The position numbers and the translations under genes were made by a program. Source: Branchiostoma floridae (taxonomy: Eukaryota > Chordata > Leptocardii > Amphioxiformes > Branchiostomatidae). Taken from it: DNA of 64,000 nucleotides. Below the pieces are notes generated by a model. That model was not told the DNA's origin and did no database searches. It saw nothing but the letters and a program-made list of their open reading frames with translations. Below are positions 1 through 20,431 of this stretch, one piece after another. The stretch's first letter is position 1; each line of letters opens with the position of its first letter. Where the stretch lies: contig NC_049993.1 in NCBI RefSeq assembly GCF_000003815.2, positions 8,540,675 to 8,604,674 on the forward strand, read 5' to 3'.

Positions 1-53
1 TGTCTCAGCAGCTTCTTATACAGACTCAGTACGGCAGAGCGGGACCACGGCAT
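1..53 (-). CDS. LYR-motif protein, first exon (partial, runs off window)
   Basis: Seen: an ATG at 53 opens 17 codons reading MPWSRSAVLSLYKKLLR, then the window ends inside the next codon. Known: proteins of the Complex1_LYR family start with a short polar stretch followed by VL-x-LY(R/K)-x-LLR and bind acyl carrier protein in mitochondria to assemble Fe-S enzymes or respiratory complexes. The spacing and the VLSLY..LLR core resemble the start of SDHAF1, the succinate dehydrogenase assembly factor, but LYRM4 and other family members start similarly, so no symbol is given. It lies 1.75 kb beyond the 3' end of the CYP4F-like gene on the same strand. The call rests on 17 residues only. Confidence 0.5.
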   Translation of the reverse strand, partial: MPWSRSAVLSLYKKLLR

Positions 54-664
54 GGTGTTAGCTGGGGGAATTACAAACTGGACAGGTCAACTTGAAAGGA
101 AACCTATAATTTTTAAAATTCAACGTGACACATCCGTATTATCATATAGCTATTCGTGAGTCAGTAACTCTTGTAGCCTTCTGGAAGGTTTGATACAAAA
201 GACTACAAGCAAAAGACGCCCTCAAAGAGTCGCCACGACTTGAATTTGTCCATACTCTTCCTCGCACGGGCAAACAGTCACCAACAAAATATACGATGAA
301 ATCGCCCCCCCTCCCCCTTGTCGCACCAAAATATCATTTCAAACCCAAACTGATCAAGCGACGACGAAAATATCTCGCTTAATTACAAAAGTGACATGTA
401 AGAAGTCAGCATCATGTTAAAATGTAAAGACGTACCGCGTAAAAAGCTAAATAAAGCGGGTTTTCCCTTACCACATGGTCGTCATGTCCCAACATTGCAA
501 TGCCAAAGGTCAACGGGTTTGCCAACTTGAAAATAGGGGGTTAAAATACACCCTGTCATTCCAATCAACCACGTGTCAATGGGGACATCTAGCGATTTAA
601 ATCTGCTTTGCAGCCAGGGTGAGTGTCACGGGTAATGAAGCCTCTTCACGATATCGGGCCCTCC

Positions 665-680
665 TTACCATATATGGTAA
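665..680. promoter_or_regulatory. Perfect CArG-box palindrome
   Basis: The 16-bp perfect palindrome TTACCATATATGGTAA contains CCATATATGG at 668-677, which matches the SRF consensus CC(A/T)6GG. It is about 610 bp upstream of the LYR-gene start codon. Binding is inferred only from the match. Confidence 0.35.
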
Positions 681-1511
681 ATGAGCCTATTTGTCAGGGT
701 GGCCCATGACAGCAGTTATTACTGCAATAATATCTTTGACTGCTAGATGACGCTTTTGAACCGTGTGTTTTGAATGCATGCACTCTGTTGTTTGCTTGAA
801 TGATGCTATAAATCAAATTCACCTGATCGTAGGTATAGTTTATGTATTTATCAAAACGCAAAATAGAGACATTTCATACTACGCTGTTACATTTTCCTAA
901 TATTAATATCAAAGAAACAGGAACACTTTGAGGAGAATGCCGCAGGTAGAATATACAGGATGCCCGGTTGTTTCTGAGGTTATTTTTGTTTTGGACTACA
1001 AGCCAATTTTGCATGATGTAGTACGTACGGCGGGGATGGTATTTTCTTGCAGTTCGACTTCTTTCAGTAATAAAAAAATAAAGCGTGACCATAGATTCCA
1101 ATCTGTAACTATTAAGGCTATACTAAAGAACTTTCAACAAAACAAGTCATAAAATATGTGAGCAGTTTAATGATGTTTGTCTTACAGCATACCTGAGTGC
1201 ACATTTTGTTCTCTTATCAATAAGAAACATGACTCTTCTAGGCACCCTTAACTTAACTTAATGGGCATCTTTATTCCTTTATTCTTAAAAATACAGCCAA
1301 CAATTGGACACTGTTCTCAGTATATCGCTCTAATGTTATAATATATATACAGCTTTTTATTTGGCATGAAACTACCTTAAACTTTCCTGGCATAAACTTC
1401 ACACATTTCTTTCTTAAAGCAATTGTCATCTCAGTGATGATATAGTGTCAGTATGTAAACTTTGAAATCACTTTTAATTCTAATTCCCTGCCTCTATATA
1501 AGAAGATTTAA

Positions 1512-1783
1512 GGGAGATTAATATCATCTTTATTACATTAAAAGCAATTTATATGTACATTGTATTGGCAGTTCCCAATCTCTAGCTGCTTGTGCGTATA
1601 GCTGTCGACATCATAACCCTGAAATCAACCTGAATTATCATATTCTTTTATGGGAGACTAATATCTTTATTACATTGAAAGCAAATGCACAAATACATCA
1701 TATTGGCAGTTCCCAATCTCTAACTGCTTGTGCGTATAGCTTTATTACATAACAACCCTGAAATCAACCCAGAATTGTCATTT
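1512..1783. repeat. Tandem duplication (about 140 bp x 2) with poly(A) signals
   Basis: Two neighbouring units begin with GGGAGA(T/C)TAATAT at 1512 and 1652 and share TTGGCAGTTCCCAATCTCTA and TGCTTGTGCGTATAGCT. Each unit carries TTTATTAC, which on the minus strand is an AATAAA signal. The block lies 15-290 bp after the CYP4F stop codon, so it probably doubles the gene's poly(A) site. Confidence 0.6.
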
Positions 1784-1798
1784 CTACTTCCCCTCCTC

Positions 1799-11224
<9,426 letters not shown>

Positions 11225-11825
11225 TTTACAGCTTCAAATCCCTGTTCCTGCAATGTTGTCAATTTGGGTATCTTAAATGTTATCACCGTGTGACTTTTGA
11301 TCACATTTTCTTCACACCAGTTACTTTTATGCAAAGCGGCAAATCCAAACAATTTTCGTAAAGCTGGGCAAAGTCCAACATACTGAGTTGGAACGTACCA
11401 TAGGGGGAAGGTTAGACACTTTATATTTTCAGAAAACTGATAGCGAGAATCTGCCTCTTTCAAGTTATGCTGTTGTGGTGTTTTTTTAAATTTCAATTTA
11501 AAATGTTTTCTGTCATAAAAATGGCGAGATTGTTGGTGGGTAAAAAGTTTCAATTTAAAAGATTGACACCCCTATATTGTTTTCAACTCGTCTACTTTTC
11601 GATTTGCATCAAAACGTAAGCAATTTCTTATTATTTCAGTCTCAAATAGATGTCTTAAGATAGTAACGTTATATCTGCACATTTTTGAACAAGTTAACTT
11701 ACGAAATTAATTACGTAAATATAACTTTCAAATAAAGTGATAAAGCATTCTTATTTCATCCAATTTCATAATTATTTCACTCTTTGTTGTTTGCAGCGGT
11801 CGTCTTTTTTTTTAAACCCCCAAAA
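11225..11825. promoter_or_regulatory. Bidirectional promoter interval CYP4F / RWDD3
   Basis: Only 601 bp separate the start codons of two divergent genes, so both promoters and 5' untranslated regions must lie here (or extend into first exons). No TATA box or CCAAT box can be assigned with confidence. AT-rich in the middle. Confidence 0.6.
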
Positions 11826-11925
11826 ATGGCGGGATCTGAAATTTCAGAAGAAGTTGCAGACGAACTTCAGGCTTTGCAAGCGATCTACTGCGGCGATGGG
11901 GAGTTTTGCATGCTGAGCGATCCAG
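11826..11925 (+). CDS. RWDD3: RWDD3 exon 1
   Basis: Starts AAAATGGCG (good start context) and encodes MAGSEISEEVADELQALQAI YCGDGEFCMLSDP; donor GTCGGT, phase 1. The first helix of the RWD fold. Confidence 0.9.
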
Positions 11926-14900
11926 GTCGGTACCTCTAACCGAAAAATTAATCGTTATGTCGCAGTTTCTGACCCTGAAAAACGACTAATCCACAGAAAT
12001 AGTTGCGGGGGAGGCGCGTACGCGTAGGCGGTCCCGCACTGTCGAGCACATGGCCCCTCCCCCTTGCACTGGCAGCGAGAAAAAGTCGGAGAAAGTGGAT
12101 AACGTTTACGTTATTCATTCAAGTCATCCGTGACACTGCATGCTGTTAGCCAGTGATGTTTAAGATTATAAAGAGGCAGGTGGTAAGGTGAGCTGAGGTA
12201 ACAAACTATCAAACGGGTTTGCCGTTACTGTGGGGGTGGCGGGGGTGGTAAATTGTATGGAATTTGAGATTAGAGTTACAGGTGTAGGGTTGTCCCGCCC
12301 CTTTTTCTACTTTGTACCGGTCCTGTATCCCCGCCCACTGCACTCACACACCTACATGCACAATGTACCCACACTCCCACAGTCAAGGACGTTACATACA
12401 TGTAGAAGAATTAATGACCTAACTACATGATATCACATTCGTCAAAAATGTCTGGTTGACCAAGGTTTCAGACAGATAAGAGCATCATCAAATTAAATAT
12501 ATAACAGTTAACAAATTATGAAGACTGTCCAAACCGAATTTCTTTGGTTTCCACACCTGGCCGAAGAGGCTACTCAGCAAAAGCAATGGCAGGTACATGT
12601 ACCTGTGACCAGAGAGCAAAGCAGTCTCTAGGACCTGTACCTCGGTCCTGGGATGGACATTTTGCTTGTTGGGGCGGACAAAGATTTCGCCCCATCCGTT
12701 GAAAAATCTGTAGCCTGAGTATCATCCTCCGTAGTAACCGCTGGCTCACGACTTTCGCTTGCTAACCACGGTGGTTAGCAAGCGAAAGTAGCCTGGTATC
12801 CAGCCGTAATTATAGCTCCCGAGTCTCTTCTCTCCTCTTCGCAAATTGCCAGAGAGGAAAGAAGAGACTCGGAAGCTATATTACGGCTGGATACCAGGCT
12901 AAGCGAAAGAGGATGATACTCAGGCTAAAAAATCTGAACTTCATAACGTTAAATCTATGAAAATGTATCGTTATATCCACAACTATTGGTGACAAATATT
13001 ATCAACATGGGCATCCAAACAATGAGTGGGACAGCCTTGCTAGAGAGTGCCTGGTATCACACTAAAAACATTCTGTAACATTAGACTGTAGACCTTCTGT
13101 AAACCTTTGCACTGATGAATTCCTGTACCTGATTTTCTGTACAAATTCCCATTGCTCACTAAATGTATTTCCTTCCATTTATCATTGGTGGTAGCAGGCC
13201 TGCGTGATGTGTGTGGGCGTTTCAAGGATGAACAGATTCTGTAAGTCATCATCATCGATTGCACCACGCGGGATGTCGTGATCAAAGCCAGAATTTCCAT
13301 GCACCTCTCACCAAACACAGGCATCCTCCAGGGAGTAGTTTAAACCAACACCTACGGGGTACTGATGAAAACTGGGGGCCTCAGAGTTTGCCTCCAGGCA
13401 TTTTAAACAGCTCATTTTAAAACATTTTAAAACTTACATTGGTGAGATCAAACTTAAGCAAGGCTGTCTACAGCTTTGAATTTTTTTCCGTCCCACTCAT
13501 TGTCATGAAGTTAAAAAAATTTTCATAGACAGAATGAAATATTTGTTCGTCCCAAGTTCAAGTAACTTTCACATCCCAGGACAGAGGAGAAAGCTCTGAA
13601 CCTCTTGATAGGGCTTGTGCAAGGCTTTCTACAAGATACCAAGTACAATTCATTGTGTGCCCCGAAACAACCTTCCATCCTATGTGACGAGTGACAGCAA
13701 AGATGACAGCTGTACGTTATCACACAGATAGCGTGGTTTGAACTCCCATGTTTCCGCCCACGAACGTGTTACAAAATCTCAACAGTGTCCTTCATACGGT
13801 TGGACTTCAGGAAGTCATGACTTGTTGTGGGCTCAGAATTCCATGTGCACCTGTAAGTGCATGGTTAGTGCAGGTAGATTTGGAGTTGTTCCGGCATGCA
13901 TGAAGTCTCCTGCATTTCACCTGCACTGGCCCACGATAAAACCATTCCCTAGTATTAATAAAGTGTACAAAATTTCATTGTGTTATAGAATTTGTGTACT
14001 CTCCGTCCAGCCACACACTATATAAGTATGTAATAATTCAGTTATGGCACGATGAATCTTGAAATATCCATTATGGTTTTATTTTTCACAGTTTAGGTGG
14101 CAATCCCTCCACCCTTAGCCTCCACCAGGCTTTGCAGATCATTTGTCTAACACTCCCAAGAGTAGAAATTAGACAAATAGAGTCAACAGTACGCTAGGGG
14201 AGTCGGCCGCCCAGAGGACTTATTTCCTTACCGCGAAACTAGGCAATACTCCTATGCCAATTAACTCCTACTAGGCTTTTATTCCTTTACCTGTATTTAT
14301 ATTTGGCCAGACGGGAGTCTGGTAGAGACTACCTCAAGCCCAAGTATGCATTTCCAATGTATTACCTTGGTCGGTACAAGTTACAACTTAACTACAAATT
14401 TGTGTCAACTTTGAACTCAAAAAACAAGTTGCAAAAACTTCCTTCCCCTTCTAGTTCTATGCCGAAATCAAGCCCTGCAAAAATAGATACATTTACGGTA
14501 GCTTCCGGAAGTGGCATCAATCTGCGCTACCTTAGGCCACACCGATTTAATTTCTTGGTTCACGGATTCGCTTGCTCCTATTTTTTGGGAAAAAAAATAA
14601 AAATTACCACTCATCAAATTTTCACCATTAATGAAACCATTCACCAACTTTCTGGTGTAGCAAATTGACCTTTATATTATAAGCTCCTTAAAGTGTGGGT
14701 ACAGGTGCTGTTATTGTACAAAAATAGTGTTTTTGTACTTTTTTCAAGCTGAAAACTTTTTTTCTTTATGTTTTGGATTAGCCGTTACCTTTACCCCCAC
14801 CATTTTACAATTTTTATTTTTATTTCGCCCTTTCGCTCCATATTTTTTATGAAAAAATCCGTGAACCAAGAAATTAAATTGGTGTAGCCTTATGGACATA

Positions 14901-17900
14901 ACTTTACTACAAAATTTTCTCAGCTGTGAACTAAAAAAACACTGAAAAACCTCCTTTTCACCTCATATCTCAAAAATGACGATAGCTTCTGGAAGCAGCA
15001 TCAATCTGTGGTACCTTATGGACATGACTTCATCACCTTCCAGATGTCTACAGATAATGGACCCTCTCCCACAGCAGCTGGTGCAGGGGCGGTGGAGATT
15101 TGTCATGTCCATACGCAGGACATTTCAGTTTGGGGCAACCTAAGCAATATTAGAGCATTAAAAGTGGAAATATTCTGGATGAGGCAAGTCTATATATGAA
15201 ATTGACATCTACTGCACTATATTCCCACATTGATATCATTAATTGTTTCAGTGGTTAAAAATGTGCAGAAACAAGCAGCGCTAGGATTCCCTGAATATTA
15301 TAACCCACAAGAATTAGACTTCACTGCGTCCTCGTGCCACGGCGGCATCAAATATTTGCTACTTGAGTGTTGGTATGGATTGGAAAAGAGTTGCTTCATC
15401 TGAAGAGACATACATGTACTAGTAGTGTTACCACGAGGTATCCTGCAAGTTTCATTCCAATCATGTAACCACAGTCAGAATCACCATAGAAAACAACCAA
15501 TGATTTGGGGCAGCTCTAACTTGTTTGATAATAGGTACTGCATTTTCCATACCTAGTTTCGACCTCTATTTGATATGGGTCCTCTTCTTTTAAGCTCACA
15601 CAATTACAGAGCTTTAATTTTATTCAAAATCTATGATTGCAGTGTGGGTGGGGGGCATTATGAAAGGGGCACTGGAAAATTGGAGTGTCGTTCCCACGTA
15701 ATAGGTTATTGATTGACTACAGTACTTCTGTCTGCCATGGAGTGTAGGAGTTTCAGAGGGCCTTTTTTTCACATTAGTTTATATGTGATGGTTACAAAAG
15801 TGTTTTTGATCACCCCGTGTAGTTGGGAATACTTTTCAGCAACTTTGTAATTTATGCATTATGTGTAAAGGTCTTTGCAGAAGCATTGCTCTAGATCTGT
15901 TTAATACATTTGTTAGATCGCTATATATCAAAGAAATTGTCAAATCAATGGTTTGGGGTGGGTAAAACTTCATTGCATTGTATTTCATTCAAATTTTGAA
16001 TCTATATTTGTACATCTGTTCACTACTATTCCTTAAGTTGTAACAAACACTAACCTAACATAAATTTCTATACCTTGTAATTTTAACAGTAACACTGCAC
16101 CGTACATTTGTACTAGTATAATGCACGAAATATCTAAGTTTAACTTATATGATTATAATGCACAGTGATAATCCAAAGCTAATATGACTTAATTTGTATG
16201 ACTGAATAACAGGACCTAACATATGAATAAATATCATAATGACACGCTTATGTTTATGGTAATCAATACCTGTAAAATGATTATATGTCATTGGCATTTG
16301 CATTTTAGAACTGCAGCATCATCTTGGCATAACTCTTGACTTACATGTAACAATGTTATAGATGCGAGGGTGCCCATGTTTTGTGTCTCAACCAAGTACC
16401 GCGGTCGTCACGACACGATCTCGATATCCGCGTCCTTCACGCTCCCCGAGGGCTATCCCAGGATGGTCCCCAAAATTTCACTGTCATCGGAAAGCCTTTC
16501 GCGTGGTGCCATCTCCAGACTGAAGGAGGGAATCTCCTCCCATGCCAGAACTTTACCCGAAGCACCCATGGTGCTACAGTTGATGACGTGGTTAGAAGAA
16601 AACATAACAGAGATTCTTGATCAAGATCTTGCAGAGGTGTGTGATACACCTAAGGAGAGTCTCTCTAAGGAGGAGGATGGAGAGGACTTGTGGCTGGCGT
16701 TACTCCACCTGGACCACATGAGAGCACGTGGGAAGTATGTCAAGACGATCGTGAAGTGGACTAAGGAGTTGTCGTTGACTGGGAGACTGCTCTTTCAGGA
16801 GAGACTCATCCTCATACTGCTGCTGGGATCAATGAAAAATATCAAGGTAAGGCTAGTTCACCTCCATCCACAGGGCAAGTCATATCCGTTGTATCTAAAC
16901 AGGGTACTGTATTTAAGGATGTCAAGTTGACGGACGTTGTACAGACTGCAGTATTTTTTAACCATTGTTTTCAGATACAACGGATATAGGTTACCCCATG
17001 GATAAAGGGGAACAAGCATTGAAATAAAGAAAAATTGCATTTCTTATAAACATTAGCCGCTCGCATCATAGTTGCAGAGCTCCAAATACTTATCTTTGTT
17101 TTCTTAGTAAAATGTGATTCATATAGTAGTGAACCTGTCTTCTTTTAGCCTGCCAATTTGGAAGTTGTCCCCATATTTTTCCTACAAATCAAAAATGTCA
17201 GGTTGGCATCTTGAGTCACAGACTTAATCACTTGTCTACTAATATTGTCCTTTACTCAATTTCTTAATAAAGAAAAGTACATGGACAATGATATTATGGT
17301 TTAGAATAAGAGTACTCTTGTAGTTTTCTGTGAAAACCACCAACAGAATTGTTGTCTCTGGTTCTTCCTGTCTGTAGGATTACATCACACGTCAGCGAAC
17401 CCGCAGTGTAGACGTAGACTCTGCTGGGAGGAGCTGTAAGGAGAGGATGATGACAGTTCTGTGGGAGGAGAGGCTTCAGGAAGGAACAGTCAGGTAAAGC
17501 CGTATGGAAAAAACATCAGTGTAGGCTACAGCAATTTGATTTTCTTGTTTGTTTATTTGTTTATTGTTTGTTTATTCAGTTTGCACATATACAAAATCAT
17601 AAGAGATGCAGAAGAGAATAAAATATAAAACAGGTGCAGGAGGAGAGAAAAAACCTTAACGGTTTATGCTGTGCCCTCCTCCTCTATGCTTATACAAAAT
17701 ATATGATCAGTGAAATCATAATTAACAAAGAAAGAACTAGCACATGTTCTAATAATGCAAAAGATGTACGATCAGTGAAATCAATAAATAAGAAACATAA
17801 GTAACTAACACAATCATATGTTATAATAATACAACAAAAGATGTATGATCAGTGGATCAATAAATAACAAGGAGAAGTAACTAACACAATTATATGTTAT

Positions 17901-20431
17901 AGTAATACAAAAGAAGAAAATGTGTGATCAATGAAATCAAATGATAATAGCAATATGAATTAAGATGGGATAAATATTTCTATAAGGGGCTATGGTGGTT
18001 TATGAGATATGTTTTCAGGGCATTTTTAAATGTAAGGAGGGAAGAAGTGTTTTTGATATTTGTAGGAAGACTGTTCCAGATTGTGGCACATCTATATTTT
18101 ACGGTGGACTGCGCTAATGATGTTCGAAAGAGAGGGATATGGAGTAGATTTCTTTGCCTGGTATGATAATTATGTACATGCAGGGCTCGAAATACTGGGT
18201 GCATGTGCACCCAGGTGCACCCAAGATTGGAGCTGTGCACCCAATTATTTTCTGTGGGTGCACAGGATGCACCCAAATATTTTCTTACATTTATGTATGT
18301 AAAGATATCAAAGTGTACTAGTATACATCATATTCTTGACATCTATATTTTTTAAGTGTTAGAAAGATAATTAAGATATCTGTCATGGTGCTTGTTTACG
18401 AATTTGATAGCTTGTAACTAAATTTTACTATCAGGTTATCACTTAAATTCAAGTGGTGCACCCAAAATTTTTTTGGTGCACCCAATTTTTTAAGCTGGGT
18501 GCACCTGTGCACCTAATCCCAAAAATGAATTTCGGGCCCTGACATGTGAATTAGGGTTTAGGAAAGATTTAAACATATCGGGGAGATTGTTAGAAAGACA
18601 GTTAAACGTGGATATACTAATTTGCAGCTTATTTATATCAAACACATTCAATATTTTCAATTTTAGAAATAAAGGGGCTGTATGTGAGAGAAAATCAGAG
18701 GCGGTGGCCATTCGTGTGAATTTTTTTTGTAGAGTTGTAAGTGGGTGAAGTGTTGTATGGCAGGCACATCCCCAAACTATATTGCAATAAGTCAAGTACG
18801 GGTATATAAGACTGTTGTAAATAGTTGAAAGGGTCTTTAGAGGAATATTGTGTTTGATTTTCGCAATAACACCAATTGTTTTAGCAACTGTTTTACCTAC
18901 GGCGGAGACATGGGCTTTCCAATTTAATTTTTCATCTATAATTACTCCCAAAAATTTAGTTTGTTTCTCCTGCTTTATAGGAACATTTTGTAGGAAAATT
19001 TTGGCCTTATTAATATCATAGCTTTTATTCTTGCTACAGAAAATGAGAAAATTTGTTTTTTTAGTATTTATTGATAATTTATTGGCTTCAAACCATGTAG
19101 CTACTTTGCGCAATTCTTGGTTAGCCAGTTGTATCAAAGAGTCAAAATTCTTGTGGGAAAGGAATATGTTGGTGTCATCGGCAAACAGTATAAAATAAAG
19201 TATTGAGGAGGCTTCTGCCAGATCATTGACGTAAATCAAGAATAATAGAGGACCTAAAATCGACCCTTGCGGAACTCCACATTGAATTTCCTTGTATGTA
19301 GATTTAGCTCCATTTAAAGTTACGTATTGTTTCCTATGATTTAAATAATTTTGGAACCAGTTCAGTGCAGTGCCAGTAACACCGTATGCAGCTAATTTTC
19401 GGAGGAGTATGGTATGATTTACGGTATCGAAGGCTTTGGATAAATCTAAAGATATTCCTATTGTATACTCGTTTTTGTCAATGGCAGTGGATATTTTGTC
19501 TATTAGTTGAATAAGAGCAAGTGGGGTGGATATACCTTTACGGAAACCGTATTGATGTTTATATAGGATATTATTTGTGTTAAGATATTTTAGTAATCGA
19601 TTGTAAACTAGCCTTTCGAAAAGTTTGGAGATGCTGGGCAAGACTGAGATCGGTCGATAATTGCTAAATGAAGTTGAGTCTCCCCCCTTGAATATAGGTA
19701 TAACCTTTGCAATCTTTGTTCCGTTTGGAACGTCTCCACTTTGTAACGACATGTTAAGAATATGAGTTAGAGGAGTAAGGATGTAAGGAAGGGCCGATTT
19801 TAGGGCTTTAGTTTCATCTTATTTGGAACAATCGTGTACCACTGTTCACCCTATTTCAATGGGAGCAAGTTTCATAAAGATTCTTTTCAAATTGCTATTC
19901 TTAACTTTTAAGGCAATTCGCCCTGGAGGAGTTTATGTAAATGCCAACATAATACAGACTTGATAAAAAGTCTGCAACATAGTATTGCATATATTTGATA
20001 AAAATATCATAGATTTCAAAGATAACACTATAGTGAACCAAGGCAATTAGAAGCACAGAAATCTGATAAAACTTGTGAAAACTGGTTGCCAGATCCAATT
20101 AGAAAGTATTCAAACTAAGGGGTACTAGTAGGTGATATGAGACGAGATGAGAAGTTTCATGTTGGGATTGCCTAGAATTAAGAGAATTTAAAAAAAGATT
20201 CCATTCTAGAATCTGAATGACTAGAATCTATGACAGTTATGTTCAAGACTGACAGTTGCATTCTTTAACACATTTTATGTTCTCTTCCTTCTCCCCAGCC
20301 TTGCTCAGTTTGAAGTGGCAGAGTGCAGGACTGTAGAACAACTAAAGGACCAGTTTACGGGTGCTGTGCTAGAGAGAGTCTACAGCGAGCATGTCTGTAC
20401 CCTGCTGCAGAAACAGTCAATAAGAACCTGA
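11826..20431 (+). CDS. RWDD3: RWD domain-containing protein 3 (complete gene, 4 exons)
   Basis: Exons 11826-11925, 16362-16846, 17378-17493 and 20299-20431 join in frame (834 nt, 277 aa; the vertebrate protein is about 267 aa). Seen: an N-terminal RWD start EEVADELQALQAIYCGDGEF, the RWD core with the YPxxxP turn (LPEGYPRMVPKISLSS), the highly diagnostic block LWLALLHLDHMRARGKYVKT, then SLTGRLLFQERLILILL, and a C-terminal SCKERMMTVLWEE and VEQLKDQF..LERVYSEHV. Known: RWDD3 (RSUME) binds the SUMO E2 Ubc9 through the RWD domain and raises sumoylation, for example of I-kappa-B and HIF-1-alpha. Start chosen because it is the first ATG and exon 1 (100 nt) supplies the single base that completes the Asp codon at the first junction. 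Introns 1 and 3 carry nested transposons. Confidence is high for the family. Confidence 0.95.
12711..12927. mobile_element. Outer fold-back MITE with 9-bp target duplication
   Basis: Perfect 19-bp inverted ends TAGCCTGAGTATCATCCTC (12711-12729) and its inverse (12909-12927), flanked by the 9-bp repeat AAAAATCTG (12702-12710, 12928-12936). The interior is a second hairpin CTTTCGCTTGCTAACCAC/GGTGGTTAGCAAGCGAAAG. Contains the inner MITE. Confidence 0.9.
12789..12901. mobile_element. Inner fold-back MITE, TAGCCTGG family
   Basis: 113 bp, ends TAGCCTGGTATCCAGCCGTA and the inverse TACGGCTGGATACCAGGCTA, flanked by the 8-bp repeat AGCGAAAG (12781-12788, 12902-12909). It inserted into the outer MITE. 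Closest to the copies at 4927 and 30059. Confidence 0.9.
14116..14331. mobile_element. MITE, TAGCCTC(C/T)ACCAGGCT family
   Basis: Starts TAGCCTCCACCAGGCT and ends GACGGGAGTCTGGTAGAGACTA. Shares ends and the internal AACTCCTACTAG(G/T)CTTTTATTCCT with the copy at 61471. Flanks agree only partly (7 of 9). Confidence 0.7.
14535..14889. mobile_element. 355-bp TIR element flanked by TTA
   Basis: Long inverted ends: GGCCACACCGATTTAATTTC at left, inverse ending AATTGGTGTAGCC at right, each followed by TTGGTTCACGGAT. Flanked by TTA on both sides. The 3-bp duplication and GG start fit PIF/Harbinger, but no transposase is present. A degraded relative starts at 21082. The flanks are themselves a direct repeat (AGCTTC(C/T)GGAAG..CATCAATCTG at about 14500 and 14985). 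Confidence 0.65.
16362..16846 (+). CDS. RWDD3: RWDD3 exon 2
   Basis: Acceptor TTATAG; completes the Asp codon, then ARVPMFCVSTKYRGRHDTIS. Holds most of the RWD domain and the LHLDHMRARGKYVK block. Donor GTAAGG after NIK, phase 0. A TIR element begins 9 bp into the next intron. Confidence 0.95.
16856..17013. mobile_element. 158-bp TIR element just inside RWDD3 intron 2
   Basis: Arms of about 44 bp: GTTCACCTCCATCCACAGGG...ATATCCGTTGTATCT at left and AGATACAACGGATATAGG...GGATAAAGGGGAAC at right. The left edge is 9 bp after the exon 2 donor. No clear target duplication could be fixed. Confidence 0.6.
17378..17493 (+). CDS. RWDD3: RWDD3 exon 3
   Basis: Acceptor TCTGTAG, then DYITRQRTRSVDVDSAGRSC and KERMMTVLWEERLQEGTV; donor GTAAAG, phase 2. 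Confidence 0.93.
17541..19820 (-). mobile_element. Non-LTR retrotransposon (LINE), 5'-truncated, split by a MITE
   Basis: Minus-strand reverse transcriptase from about 19817: ETKALKSALPYILTPLTHIL, NYRPISVLPSISKLFERLVY, ISLDLSKAFDTVNHTILLRK, CGVPQGSILGPLLFLIYVND and the box LFADDTNIF. The frame is open to 18545, is cut by a 361-bp insertion, and resumes HNYHTRQRNLLHIPLF...WNSLPTNIKN to a stop at 17980. An (AAAC/AAAT)-rich tail lies at 17541-17580. The sequence style is CR1/L2/Jockey-like. It lies in RWDD3 intron 3, antisense to the gene; no in-frame stop was seen apart from the insertion, so it is fairly young. Confidence 0.92.
18181..18541. mobile_element. 361-bp MITE with 5-bp target duplication, nested in the LINE
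   Basis: Ends CAGGGCTCGAAAT and inverse ATTTCGGGCCCTG, flanked by ACATG (18176-18180, 18542-18546). Removing the element and one ACATG restores the LINE frame as NSHVHNYHT. The interior repeats GGTGCACCCA in both directions near each end. CAGGG ends are typical of hAT; a 5-bp duplication is shorter than the usual 8. Confidence 0.88.
20299..20431 (+). CDS. RWDD3: RWDD3 exon 4 (C-terminus)
   Basis: Acceptor TCCCCAG; completes Ser, then LAQFEVAECRTVEQLKDQFT and LERVYSEHVCTLLQKQSIRT, TGA at 20429-20431. Confidence 0.93.

Larger units (their letters stand above)
54..1798. other. Intergenic: LYR-gene 5' side and CYP4F 3' side
   Basis: No coding exon is recognised. The left part should hold the promoter of the LYR gene, including a 16-bp palindrome with a CArG box at 665-680. 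The right part should hold the 3' untranslated region of the CYP4F-like gene, with a duplicated block carrying candidate poly(A) signals. The short open frames here look random. Confidence 0.5.
12620..13045. repeat. Host repeat of the nested MITEs
   Basis: Sequence on both sides of the nest matches a repeat seen again at about 28497-28719: left GTCTC(T/C)AGGACC..(T)CC and CCCCATCC, right CCAAACAATGAG(T/C)GGGACAG. Another partial copy starts CAGGGCTGTCTCCAGGACCC at 22593. The 28.5-kb copy has inverted ends of the GCTGTCTCCAG type. Confidence 0.55.
11926..16361. other. RWDD3 intron 1
   Basis: 4.4 kb without coding exons. It holds a three-level transposon nest (about 12620-13045), a TAGCC-TIR MITE (14116-14331), a TTA-flanked TIR element (14535-14889) inside a direct repeat, and otherwise AT-rich single-copy-looking sequence. 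Confidence 0.7.
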
